Assembly (NCBI GenBank): GCA_029962745.1
Contig: CM057162.1
Location: 20,797,319-20,861,318 of the forward strand
From: Echinometra lucunter
Lineage: Eukaryota > Echinodermata > Echinoidea > Camarodonta > Echinometridae
DNA: 64,000 bases
Reading direction: 5' to 3'
Shown: positions 43,471-55,554 of the stretch, piece by piece
How positions within the stretch are numbered: position 1 is the first letter of the stretch
How the letters are laid out: the number at the start of each line of letters is the position of its first letter
Position numbers and translations under genes: made by a program
Notes under the pieces: generated by a model
What the model was told of the DNA's origin: nothing
The model's database searches: none
Seen by the model: the letters and a program-made list of their open reading frames with translations, nothing else

Positions 43471-44500
43471 TACGATGAGCCTATAATTAGTATCAGTTAT
43501 GTAAGAAATCAGTTTGCAATACGAAAATTCTTTGTAGATTATGAAACCATTACTATTTCTCTCCCAGTCAGTGAAGACCCCATCTGATTCAGTCCAGTAG
43601 TCCCAAAGTAATAAGGCTTTTTGTGAACAATGTCATAATTCCATACTGTCCAAGTTTGAACAAAAAGGACCCTCAAATCACTTGAAAATCACACTTCTTT
43701 TTGAATTGTTTGCAATGAACATCACTATTTTCTTTTTATTTGTGCTTTAGCTGTGATGAAAACAATTTTTCAAAAATCATAATTATCATCATTCTTGTTG
43801 TTGTTGTTGCTGCTGCAATGAAGAGAATGTCGATATGTTTTTCCATAACAGAATGATGAAAAAAATGAGCAGTTTTATTTTTAGTTGCTAAGATGGTGGT
43901 CATTTGTAAGTAATAAAATTCAGTGATTATAAAACAAAATCATGAGAAGATTTCATAAGTGCCTTGTCTTGATCTTTGAAGCAAGTTTTTTTTACATCAT
44001 CTAGAACAATCTTTGTTGAAATAGTATGCATCAATTTGAATAAATTTGTAAACTAGTCTCATGTGAACAAGATATTTTCATTTTGTGGATGCCAAGGACA
44101 TTATTGATAAAAGATGGAGTAAAGTGACCAATGACGCGTTTTACTAAACGCCCTGATCCTTTCACTATTGGACTACAGAAAGAATAATTACCTCAAAAGA
44201 TGATACACCACTGCAATGACAATCAAAACAAATCAAAACAAAACAGCTATTTCTTTTGTAAACAATTAAAAAGAATAGTGGCATTGTCCACTGTGCTTTG
44301 AGTTCTCCATCTGTCCAAACTTGGAAGGAAAGGACCTATGACGTCCATTTAAAAAATCCGCATTTCTTCGTGACAACCGGACCGAATCAGACGCGGTCTT
44401 CACTGACTGGTAGAGGAATAGTTATAGTTTCATAATCTAAAACGACTTTTCATATTGCAAAATGATTTCTTTCATTATCGATGCTTATAGGCCCATCGTA
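43471..44500. mobile_element. Foldback-type element, about 1 kb
   Basis: 43471-43600 (tacgatgagcctataa..., gattatgaaaccat, cagtcagtgaagacc) is inverted at 44385-44500, with weaker inverted similarity further inward. No coding frame is present. Confidence 0.7.
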
Positions 44501-44719
44501 ATTTATTTATTTTTTTTGAAAAACCGTAGTTCGTGATCGCGTGTGGGTGGGTGTGTGTATTGTGTGTGTGTGGGGGGTTGACCACTCTCTGAGTGCCCTC
44601 TTCTCTTTTCTTCTTTATGTTTGTCTGTTTTGCTTGTTTGTGTGTTTGTTGTTTAATGGGGAGGGGGAGGGGGGGGGGGGAGGGAGGGAAGGCCATGATC
44701 TATTAGTAATAGATAATTC

Positions 44720-45500
44720 GAGCGGACTCTAAAGCCCCAGCGATGCCCCGGCGATGTCCTGTCGATTTCCTGTTGGTCGCCGGTCAATTTACGTTACAAC
44801 TTGGCGAATTCGGTTTTTTTTTCGGCGGTGACCGAATGCTGACTCACCTATTCCCGCACGATCTCCCACCTGCCACGGGCTGATTTTGAAGAAATCGCCA
44901 GGCGGTCGGCCAGTGATCGGCGGGGAATCTGCTGGTGTCCCGTATAGGTGCACCGGCGCCGGCCCACCGGTCTTCGTCGGGAATTTCTCACGAACGACCT
45001 GGGTATATATGTGATTGCCCCTTGGCCATCAACAACAACGCTTTTGCTCTGCATCTGACAGGTCAACGAGGTCTATGATGCCGTTGATTCCACCTCAACG
45101 AACACGACAGCGAGATCAACAAGCCCATAGTCTGAGCAGAGTATGTGGATAATCAAGGAGGCGCCGCGGCGCGCCGTCTGGACGCTATTTTCAACTAGCC
45201 GACCGGTGACTGGTCGATCTCCTGGTGACGCACAGGCGGTAACCGCTCGGCAGGCTTTTCATCTAGCGCATTCGATTTTTGACCTAAATCGCTTGACGGT
45301 GACCGCTCGATTCGTTCATTCTCGGGGCGGTGACCGCCCGGGCATCGAGCGTATTTTTGGCGGCGTGTAAAAAGTGAGCAGGCGCCGCCGAAATTTTAAA
45401 TCCACGCTAAAACTTCAGCGGCGACTGAGCGAGGTGTCCGGGTGAAATTGTCTAAAAACTCGCCGCCCGACCTCCGAGCAGGCTGATTTGGGGCTTTGTG
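44720..45500. other. GC-rich island, no gene assigned
   Basis: Strikingly GC- and CpG-rich against its surroundings. 'ctctaaagcccc' at the left and 'ggggctttgtgatc' at the right are weakly inverted, so it may be a transposon. No convincing protein was found. Confidence 0.4.
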
Positions 45501-46820
45501 ATCATAGCCTAAGGCCAGGTCTAGTCCAGATGCATGGGCCGGGTCAAACTAGCTCCCAAACCGTTTTGATTAGAAAGGAAAATTACAGTGGAGATCTATA
45601 TCTTCCACAGATTAAGTCAGACAACAATCTTAAATATGAAAAGCGTTTCTCACCTTCAAACATGCTGACAAGCTCAAGTCTTCAATCATTCAGGGACGTA
45701 AAACGCCGTCCATTTTTATCGCAAACAATTTCTGCGAGAGTAGCGTGCGCAGCAGTTCTCATGCGCTGTTTGATATTTTAATCAACTTTGATCAAATTTC
45801 AACCTACAAAAACAATCCATTTTTGGCGAGAAAGCTGAGCAAACTGTTTTAATAAATGTTGGCCACAACGTGTTCAACAAGATTAAAACAAACTTTTGAT
45901 CTACAATATATTTAACCCAGGTAAAGTTAAAATTCATTTTTAACCAAATATCTTATCTTATAACCAGTGTTGAGCGATTTTTAATCATTTTTAACCTAAG
46001 AAGCTTATTCAAACCCTCCTTCTATTAGCCAGTAGGAGATTATACATGGATAGGTAACTCCATTATTCACTCCCTAATTTGTTTATGAATAGGCCACACC
46101 GAGCTGCTAGAGCAGGCAATCCCTCACTGTTGTTGTGTGTACTGCACAGGGCAATGCATGCAGCGATTGTTTAGCAGACTGCAGCAAGCAAGCATAGGGT
46201 GCAGCAGCACCTTGCAGCAGCTGCTTGGCTGGTAAAGCAACCATTTTGGTGCCACGCTGTGAATATGTGGAGTGGCATGCAAGGCAGCAGTGGTTGATAC
46301 ACTGGTTCGAGTTCAAGGTCCAGAATGTAAGTTGATGTTTTGTTTTGACATATATTATAAAAAAGCCTTAATAAGAATATTGAGAAACTGATAGGTGTTC
46401 CAAGTTGTTAGAAATATGAACATGATTTGATAATTGAAGGAAATTGAAAGATATACCAGTCTTTAAGTACAAGTTGAAGATGTCATGAAGTGACATGACT
46501 ACTCCAATATGCATGCCTTTAAGGAGATGAGGTATTTTATCCTTTATGAAAACATCCAGTCTGTTTATTAGAGATGTCATTAGTTGAAATCTTGTAATTT
46601 GATTTCAAGTATTGACTGGGAATAGCAGTGATTTTATATGAGAACGATGCTCATCTGTTCAAAATTAGAACAATATATTTAGGTACTCGAAAGCAAGTAC
46701 ATGTTTAAGTAGGTGAGAGGTTAATGTTCTCTGCTTTCATTTGTATCCAGAATGAGCTTATTGCATTTGATATAGAAGAAAAGGTATGGAGTGTAGACCG
46801 TTAATCCTTGCGTATTTTCT
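45500..46820. other. No gene seen
   Basis: The region 46130-46300 is rich in 'gcagca' motifs. The open frame 45488-45781 has no recognisable motif and no coding support. Confidence 0.35.
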
Positions 46821-46825
46821 TCCGG

Positions 46826-46892
46826 ACGGTTGTTTTCCACGTTTTCCACGTTTTCCACCGTGACGTTTTCACGTTTCCACGTTCCACGTTTC
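46826..46892 (+). repeat. TTTTCCACG minisatellite
   Basis: Units of 9-10 bp around 'ttttccacg' are repeated about seven times with variation. Confidence 0.6.
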
Positions 46893-47072
46893 CATGATTT
46901 GGCCGTCTCGCCTATTTCTCCAGTCCTCCACTTTTACTGGGTTTGTTCCATTCCAGGTAATCCGGTTTCTTCGCTCTCCTGGTTTTTCCAGTTTCCCGTA
47001 TTCCCGACTTATCTTTACATCATTCTGTCTTCGTTCACCGTGTTGGAGTTCATCTGTATCAAGTTTCTTCAG

Positions 47073-47281
47073 CATGTAAAGAATCATCTTAGACATTGAC
47101 ATTTGACGTCTGATACCTGGTGATGAGCGAACGCTTGTAGAGACAGACATTGAACTACATCCCATAATACAAAGCTTCAGCATGTAAAGAATCATCTTAG
47201 ATATTGACAGTTGACGTCTGATACCTGGTGATGAGCGAACGCTTGTAGAGACAGACATTGAACTACATCCCCATAATACAA
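47073..47281. repeat. Tandem duplication, two units of about 105 bp
   Basis: 'gcatgtaaagaatcatctta' through 'ccataatacaaag' occurs twice with three or four differences. The - strand frame across it is a repeat product. Confidence 0.85.
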
Positions 47282-47435
47282 AGTCGGGATACTTATCTTC
47301 ATGATTATAAACACAGTAATTAATGTGCTTTCGTTGGAAAGGAATCCCAGCTCATTTACTTCAGATTATTCAGGTGATACTCAGGTGCCATGAGCGCCTG
47401 AGTTGGCGGATACCGGCGCTACAGAAGACTATTAT

Positions 47436-49161
47436 TAGGTGGTCTGTCAACGACAGATCACCTTTTCCTTTGTAGGAATTTTTCAAATTTTTATTCTTAC
47501 ACCATGATTCTTGTCCGCGTTATTTCTCAAATCGGTTCATTCAGTTTTCATGAAATTCATGTCAGTCATGGGGCCTATAGTGGACATGATACTTCCCTTT
47601 TTCAAGGTCATCATGTCATCGTGACGTCATCAAGGCGCCATTTTGTAAAAAAATATTCATGACCATATTTTCATAACGGAATGTCTCTTTTCATTCATAT
47701 TTGGCTTGATGAATATTCATATTAGTTTAAACATTTTCACCTATTTAAACGCGCGCGTACGCGTACGTCCGCGCGTCAGTGCGCGCGCAAAGTTTAAAAA
47801 TGCTCAAAATTACTCAAGGATCAAACCAAAATCCATTTCAGGCCATTTTAAGCATTTAAAAAATTTCCGTGCATACGCGCCCGCGCGCGTGTTTTGCGCC
47901 TGCGCAAGCAGTAAATAACGTACCACGGCCGTTTTTTCACTTGATTTGCAATCCTGAGACTTTTACTGCCCATTTCCATCAATTACAATAGATTTCAACT
48001 GACCATTATGCCGCACGCGCGCGTCAAAGTTTAAAATCCGTGCGCGCGTCTATGGGGCAAATAACGTAAAAACATGCAAAAACATGCTCTTTTAAAATCC
48101 GCCATAGCTCGTTAAAAAGCATGGGGACCCCCCCCCCCCCATTTTTTTACATTTTCTGAAAGCCTATGAGTTGAAGATTTGATTTCATGAACAAAATTGG
48201 GGGTCGAGCAGTCGGAACGTCACGATATTGAAATGTGAACTCAAAATTTCATTTTTTTCAAATTATGACGTCATATTTTTTACGTTTAATCAGGACTATT
48301 TCGCTTATTGTTGGTCGATTTTCGCCGGGATTTCAGTATGTTGTAGCTGAGACAAGGCTCTTGTCTACAGATTTCCTTCATTTTTCATTTTGATAACGTC
48401 TTCATGGTCTAATTTTACGATAAACGGAGGCATGTCAATTTTTCACATTTTGCGTGTATTGACATGACCTTTTCTTCATTCTTCATTCTACATTCCCGTC
48501 CTTTTTGAGCAACAGCTCCGTTATTTCTGCTCGATTTCCGCCCAGCTTCGAGTATGTGTAGCTGAGAAAATTTTCTATTCTAAATGTGCCATTTATTTTT
48601 TAATCAGATGTCGGGAACATATCGAAATTTTAACTGGAAAATATGATATAGGAATCCCAATTTCTATCTACGTGTTATCTCTATGACCCACATTCTGGTC
48701 TATCGGTAAAGTACTTGCCTCACACGCTCAACGTCCCCGGTTCGACTCCCGGCGACAACGGGATATTTTTGTTTCTTTCTTTCTTGTTTTGTCCGTTCAT
48801 ATTACCATCTTATTCGACTACTTATACACATACAATCAGAAACAATGCAATATCTGCGTTATTTTGCCTGTTATGTCTATTGCAATGTATTATACTGCAT
48901 AGTGTAGAGTGCAATGCGCTGTATGTAGTGTACAGTGCAATGCGCTATGTCTAGTGCATTGCGTTGTGTTCAGTATCATGTACAACCCAATGGCAAATGA
49001 ACGTATATTGAACCTATTCGGTTAACTTTGCATTATACTGCAACATCAAATCCTCCTGTTTCTGTGATGCTAATCTCCTTCTCATAAGATAGCCAATGAA
49101 ATCACCACTATTAATGTCAAAATGTCATCGAAAAATGAAAATTACGACAGACCACCTAATT
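47436..49161. mobile_element. TIR element of 1.7 kb with CpG-alternating tracts
   Basis: The left TTAGGTGGTCTGTC is inverted at 49148-49161. The left end also folds on itself (GGTGGTCTGTC aac GACAGATCACC). The inside has CG-alternating runs at 47750-47800, 47870-47895 and 48010-48045. Confidence 0.6.
48690..48765 (+). mobile_element. tRNA-like sequence, probable SINE head
   Basis: CTGGTCTATCGGTAAAGTAC and GGTTCGACTCCC match A and B boxes. There is no acceptor-stem pairing. It is inside the TIR element 47436-49161. Confidence 0.45.
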
Positions 49162-49192
49162 CGTCTACATGACGAATTACATTTCTCGTTAT

Positions 49193-49283
49193 TGTTATTA
49201 TCATTATTATTATTATTATCACTATTATCATTATTATTATCATTATTATTATTATTATTATTATCATCATTATTATTATTATA
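49193..49283. repeat. (TTA)n/(TCA)n microsatellite
   Basis: This is an imperfect trinucleotide tract of about 90 bp; a second tract lies at 49650-49778. Confidence 0.85.
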
Positions 49284-49736
49284 CTAAAATGAAGCAGATT
49301 GTCTGTCTTCAAATATGATATTTATGTTGTGACAGCTTGTAAGCCTCTATCAAAGCAATATTTTGCATTATAATAAGTATAATTTGATTGGAAACGTACA
49401 ATCTTTCTTATAGTTTAATTCTTGGGTAGTCAAACAGCCTAATTAGATGAATTCCACTTCACATCCAACACAATGTGACAAACCCACAATTTTTTAATAT
49501 ATACGTTTTAAGAGTTTATAGTGTTCTTGGTCTCCATAAATGTAATCAAATTTACCATGTCACATACCTTTCCCCTGTAAGTTCCTTTAATATTTATTGT
49601 AAAGCGTATAGAGCTTTATGTATCATGCGTCTAAAAGCCTAACTTATTATTTACATTATTATTATTATTATTATCATTTTTACTGTTATCATTATCATTA
49701 TTATTTTTATTGCTATTATTATTATTATTATTATTA

Positions 49737-49768
<32 letters not shown>

Positions 49769-49897
49769 GTTATTGTTATAATCACTAGTATTAAACGAAT
49801 CCACGACACATGCTCCATCTACACATCACTTTCTTACACTAACCGACTACTGAACTTTAACCCTCGACCAAAGGCTATACATAACCCTAACCCTAAA

Positions 49898-50075
49898 CTG
49901 GGCGTTGTGGCGGGTGCCTGTAATCCATCTAACAGTGGAAGTTATATGCTGATTTAGCCGACCCAGGTTCGAGCCTGTGTCACGTCTTTCGGATGGTGAC
50001 GTTAAAGGTCGGTCCCAGACGTAAATAATCATACTTAATTGATATCTCTGTAAAAACCCAATTCAACAACAACAA
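49898..50075 (+). mobile_element. SINE with a 7SL/Alu-like head and SINE2-type tail
   Basis: It begins 'gggcgttgtggcgggtgcct' 'gtaatcc', like the 7SL RNA 5' domain, then has a B-box-like 'aggttcgagcct' and 'ttcggatggtgacgttaaag', ending in (CAA)n. The tail phrase resembles the SINE at 15537. Confidence 0.5.
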
Positions 50076-50420
50076 CCTAACCCAAGCCCGACCTAATTCT
50101 CTACTGCAACCCTGACACCTGACCCTTACTGTGTATCTTTGACGTGTGCCGGGTCACAATATAGGTAATTTATATTTATAGAATTTTCGATTATCTGGTG
50201 AGTGTGCGGGCTTTTTAATATATTCATTTCTACAGCATAGTTTATGTTTCAAACAAGTCCAAAGTCCATACTCATTGAGTGAAATCCCTCATCCGTTTCA
50301 CCTTTTCCTAATAAGATCTGTTGTGACGAAGTGGAAAAAGTAAACGGAAAGAGACATTTCAACTTGCCATAATCTATATGAAACGCCTATTTGATTTTCT
50401 GTGGAGAATTTGTAAAAACC

Positions 50421-50750
50421 ATGGCTACCTCTAGCCCTGATATTCAGACGACCATTATTGAACTACGGGAGAGAATCTTGACCTACAAACCGGGCATGCT
50501 TCTTGCTTGGGGTGATCAACGAGTGGTTTTTCCTGATAGGCTTGTCATTACAGTAATTGATCTATTTGGCAATACACACTACAATGCGTGGAGCCCTGTG
50601 TTTGACATAGCCCCTGTCCTGAGACGCGTTCTTCATCTTGATGAACGTAAAACATCTACAGAGTTTCCAGAGGAATACCTTACGGAATCCATAACCGTTA
50701 TACCGCATCATTTTGATTTTGGTTTGTATATTGAAAATCTAAATATTTGA
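50421..50750 (+). CDS. Small intact reading frame, function unknown
   Basis: The 109-residue frame starts MATSSPDIQTTIIELRERIL at an ATG in good context (accATGG) and ends HFDFGLYIENLNI. A polyadenylation-like AATAAA follows 17 bp after the stop. The composition is protein-like (WGDQRVVFPDRLVITVIDLF, PVFDIAPVLRRVLHLDERK), with no low complexity and no signal peptide or membrane helix. I do not recognise the family. It could be an intronless gene, a retrocopy or the last exon of a longer gene; an in-frame ATG 30 bp upstream at 50391 is less likely. Confidence 0.5.
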   Translation: MATSSPDIQTTIIELRERILTYKPGMLLAWGDQRVVFPDRLVITVIDLFGNTHYNAWSPVFDIAPVLRRVLHLDERKTSTEFPEEYLTESITVIPHHFDFGLYIENLNI

Positions 50751-50789
50751 AAAATCTTTCAATTCAAATAAAGGCATTTTTGAAATGTG

Positions 50790-52540
50790 GTAGTGAGACA
50801 TTTTTTAACATTAGAAAAACACCCATACTATTTTTTCTTGAAAATAAAACAAAAACAAAATCTCCACTATGTACTTATTCTAATAACTAATAGTAAAACA
50901 ACAACAACAACAACATCCCCCTCCCCGGGTCTTTTAGAACATTTTCGAGCGTCAGATTCTGCAAAGAATTGTTACGTGAGTCATTGTCATCGTCAGTCCT
51001 GTCACTTCAGAGTTGCGGGAGTTAACGCGAGAGCCAGAGCAGTCAGGCTAGCAACGCTGTTCTCAATTTGCGTAGAGTTAGAGACCGCCATGGGGATATA
51101 TGTTTGAGTTTTCTCCTCTTAAATTGGAAGAAAATGTCGTCAAATTTATTTGGGTGTAACTGTAGTTGTACTAAAGTAGAAATGCTATAGGTATGGCTTC
51201 CCCGTAGTCTACACTTTTAGCATTTGTTGTGATGCAATTGTGTGTTAGTCAGTACTATTACCATGATTACTCGTGCATTCGCACTCTGTATTATATGCAG
51301 GCATTGCTCGTTCCCTCGTCGAAAAGAGCTGTATTTTCGATCATTATACATCGCAAAAATATGCTAAAATTCAGATAATTCGGGGGAATGTAAAATAAAA
51401 GAACCCAAGAAATCCATCGTTCTGGGTTTTTCAATGCAAACTCATTTGATGGACTGGTTAAAACGCATTCTACAGTTGAAAAAAAAAAGATTTTTTAGAA
51501 GTCCATGTTTTGGTCGCTTTATACTCGATCGTCATATTGCCCTGTGATGGACATGCACCAGTAAAATTTTAAAATTTAGGCAGTGAGAGATAAGGCCATC
51601 AGCAGGAATTTTTCCTGAGCGGGAATTTTTAGATTTCAAATTGAATTATCTGGTGTAAATTCTGGAGAAATTTGATGAAATTCTCCCAATAAAAAAAGTG
51701 GGGTTTGAACATTTCTAGGGGGCAACTGCCCTCCGCCCCTCTATGTGCGTACGATCATGGTTAGAGTTAGGGGATAAAATGAAAAAGAAAAGCAGAAAAA
51801 GAAGAAATCCAGAAACTCTTCGAGCAAGCTTTATTGTCTGCTAGCTAAATTGCACATTCGGCTAGAGAAACATATCTAACAGTATAATTATGGAGTTTAG
51901 AACCTTAGTTTATCATGGCAGCACTGCGTGAATGCTTTATAGGCCTATACGGTATGTACGACATGCGCAGCCGCTCGCCGTGCCACTCCTTACTATGACG
52001 TACGTAGTGGGTAAAAAATTGCATACGTAGGCCTAATCATCTTTGTACTTCCCCGAAATGGGCATTGCAAAAGAGGCAAATGCCTCTAATACCACTTGTT
52101 TACACACACTATTTTACCATGATCCCAATTATCCTGTGAAAAATGTCAAAAGGGAAATATTAGCCCACGGGCTCTTCTATGGATAAATGCAATAAAAACA
52201 AAGACATAAAATGTCACACGAGTACCGCTTTAACGATCCTTGTTATATAAATGTGCCTGTAGCAAAGGGAAGGGTTTTAAAAAAAAATGTGTGAAAGGTA
52301 TAGGTTAAGTATGTTACCACTTACTGGGCATAAAACGGTTGAACGTTGAATTTTTCCTTTCGAATTCTTTCTTTGAAAGAAAGAAAGAAAGAAAGAAAAA
52401 AAAAAACCCCAGAAAACGAGACTCATGAATACTCAGTCGGTATGGGTGTATTCTATAAAATTTTGAGAATAACAATTTGTAATTTGTATCAATTTTATTT
52501 CAACACAGCGAGTTGCTTTAAATGATGAATAAGATTTTAT
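50790..52540. other. No gene seen
   Basis: Contains (CAA)n at 50899, a repeat fragment 51580-51740 with a hAT-like end, and (GAAA)n at 52376-52400. Confidence 0.4.
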
Positions 52541-52545
52541 TATAA

Positions 52546-52875
52546 CTGTCAATGATACCACAAGGTTTATTGCCATTTAGGCATTCCCACTTGGCCCTAG
52601 TATACTGCCAAGCTCTTCACTTAGTCCATTCCCAGGTTGCGTACTGTTCAGCTGGTTCAATCATCTCCTTCAGTCTAATATTCAGTAGGGTCCATATAGC
52701 CAGTTCGTCAATTACAGCTTTTTGGTCTCACAAAAGTTTCAACCAATCAGCATTTTTGCCATTCGGCCTGACAAATATATTTATTTTATCACTGAGTGGT
52801 TTCATTGAATTTTGGAGAATAATTTGGTTTGAACCCAATCCAGTACCAGTTTGGTCTAAGAATATTTCGTTCATA
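52546..52875 (-). pseudogene. Degenerate protein-coding fragment, family not recognised
   Basis: The - strand from 52875 reads MNEIFLDQTGTGLGSNQIIL then KINIFVRPNGKNADWLKLL, stop, DQKAVIDELAIWTLLNIRL, KEMIEPAEQYATWEWTK, stop, RAWQYTRAKWECLNGNKPC, all in one frame with two TGA codons. The composition is protein-like. It is probably a retroelement or retrocopy remnant. Confidence 0.5.
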
Positions 52876-54430
52876 TTTTAATCTATCTATATTAAGAATG
52901 TCTACATTAATTTCGCCTATATATTTTTTCTAATTAGAATACAAGTCAACACTATACACCAAACTACATGTGTCTTCCTGATAAGGATTTTTGCCTCCGG
53001 TGAAAATGAATGAAAACAAAGCTAGATGTGAATAGTACGATCCTCGCAAAATCAAAAGTCAGTTTTCGACAGGAAAGTGCTGCAAGGGTATACAAGAAAT
53101 CAAACGAATTTAAGACACAAATAAGAAAAGGAAAGCAAGACCTCCTAAATTCACATTTGGATTTTTTTTTAACGAGTGAGAAAACAGAAATGTATTCACA
53201 GAGGTGAACTGAAATTTGGATTTCCTATGAACTAATGAACCGTATCAAACAAAAGGGAGATTCTACTTAGCAACCGCAAGTTAGGACAATGGAAATATTT
53301 TTATTCGTTGTCACGGTTACGCATGACTTGTCTAAAGAATGTACGCGGGGATACCCAAGAGGAAACTCAGAATGAGTCATACAACATAGTATGGGAAGTA
53401 CACGAATTTAAACTTGTGGCACAATGTGAAACGGTGATTTATCCATTCAAGGAATAAAAAAAGGTTATCAATTTTTTATTTATAGTTACAGTATTTACGA
53501 GGAGACTAAACATGGGCAAGTTTGAAGTTCTCGAAATTGAAAATTTTGAAGTTGAGAAATCTTTAAAACTGAAGGTAAAAGGAAGATGATCAAGTCATTT
53601 TCTACTTTCCATCAACATATAAGCAGGATGCACACGATAGGAATTCAGGTCGATTGTCGATTGTAAAATGTACGTCCTACACCCCTTCAATATGCATTTG
53701 TCAATGCCTTTTCTGAGCATCCAAGTTGGCCAATGATTCATCAATAATTCAACACTTGTTCAGTCCTTTTCGTCAATTTTTCCTTAAATTAGTCTCACAT
53801 GACAATCGACTCAGAACGTGAAGATCAAATGCACCATTGTGCAGTCAATTTCCATGGTGTTTCTTTTCTAATTGTGGGATAGTTTACTGGACATCACCTT
53901 AAAAGCTTTTAACATAGAAGCCTGGATTCGTAATCTGGTACCTCCATATGCATTCAATAACATTTACAAACAAATCGAATGCCTTTTCGCGGCTTTAATT
54001 AAAGTTTACTGCAAGACAAACCACTGAAAAGCATAAGATAAGCACCTGTTTTCATAATTTATGTAGGTCTCCTTTTTATTGAATAGATCAGTGAATGTAA
54101 TAAACGTGCAAGAAAAATGAAAGCTGGGTAATTTGCAAAGCATACACAGGTTTTTCATGAACGATTTTGTCAAATTTTTCAGATTCGAAAAATCCTAAAG
54201 AAATGGAAAGGCAATTCTTACCCATAGAGTATCATTATGGCAAACGACAGAGTGACGAATTTATGTACAATTTGATATAAATGTTTGGAAAATGTTTGAT
54301 GCTGTCCTGTGGTGGCAGCTGTAGATGAAAAATTATGTTTTGCAAGGGCAGTACCTATACACACTGAAATGATGGCTTCTTGGTATTCACAAGATAAATA
54401 GAGAAAATTACTCCAAAAACTTGTCCTGGG

Positions 54431-54574
54431 TGCCGTTGCATGAATCTTGCTATTATAGTAACTTTGCACCAATAGTAACTTTCAGGGAATACTGGATTTT
54501 GATTGGCTGTTGAGCAACGTTACCATGGTAGTAACCATTGGTATCAAAGTTACTATAACACAAAGTTTTTATGC
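54431..54574. mobile_element. Short MITE, about 145 bp
   Basis: The left GTTGCATGAATCTTGC...ATAGTAACTTTG is inverted at 54546-54574 as CAAAGTTACTATAA...ATGCAAC. Target duplication was not resolved. Confidence 0.6.
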
Positions 54575-54701
54575 AACGTTTTTATTTTCCCACTTTATTT
54601 GTTTATGCTTCCATGCTTAAACAAAAAAAAATTCCCTTGAAATTTTTGATGGAAAGGGGGGGGGGGGTGTTGTCTATCTACAGTTTCATAATGGTATTAC
54701 T

Positions 54702-54836
54702 ACTCCTGGGGGGTGTAACATAAAAAATAGAATCAATCTTACGAATGATATCAATCGTAAGTGAATGGGAAGCCATGTACTAAAGAGATGCAATTGATTG
54801 TAAGATTGATTGTATCTCTTTATGTTACACCCCCAC
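54702..54836. mobile_element. Short MITE, about 135 bp
   Basis: GGGGGTGTAACATAAA at the left is inverted as TTATGTTACACCCCC at the right, with an inner AATCAATCTTAC/GTAAGATTGATT pair. Confidence 0.6.
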
Positions 54837-55176
54837 TCATGTCGATGGTCTAAAACGGGGATGATCCATAAATATCTTCTTCCACACTATTCCTTTGCTT
54901 CAGCCCCTGCAATTTCCTTATGCCCCAGTAATATCTTGAACAAAAGATTATAAGATGAGATAAACAGATACCACCTCCCTCTGTCTTCTGTCGTTTTTAA
55001 GTCAATGGGAAATTCTTTGTCGTGACCGCATCAGAACCATTCCTTTTCCTTGAGGATGGATTTCGTTTATTACTTTATTAATCTGTCACAGCTTCATTTT
55101 AGGTCTCTTCTTTCTTGTTCTTGCTGATCACAATTTTCAATGCATTGTAGATTGTTGAGGGGGAGGTTGAGGTATG

Positions 55177-55224
<48 letters not shown>

Positions 55225-55554
55225 TCTGAAACGGGAATGGGGCGAAATTATTATAAGATCAATTGGGCAGTAGATTTTCACACTATAAGGTTAAATGACG
55301 AAATGAAAAATAATAGGCATAATATTAGTATGCTCTCACGACCATAGATTTTGTACAATTTGTAGAATTTGCATTTCTCCATTCTCAAGATTTCTTGCAA
55401 TATTATATCATATTACATTAAATCGTTTCATTTTTTATCCAACTATGTACATGTAAATATATGGACTTGTTTTTATTATAGACTTTCGGTATCTAGGATA
55501 CCTGTAGCGTCTTCACTTTGTGGCTCATGTTTAAAAAATTGTTTTCTCAAATAG

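Noticed and set aside
46869..47258. 129-codon - strand frame with an internal repeat
   Set aside because: The repeat is the 105-bp tandem DNA duplication plus a minisatellite; no protein features.
49193..49778. CRISPR-like or regularly spaced array
   Set aside because: It is only (TTA)n-type microsatellite; no repeat-spacer pattern exists anywhere in the window.
53512..53574. Short ATG exon (MGKFEVLEIENFEVEK) ending at a gtaaaa donor as first exon of the TIR-like gene
   Set aside because: It ends in phase 0, which does not fit the phase-1 exon at 55555, and no exon between was found.
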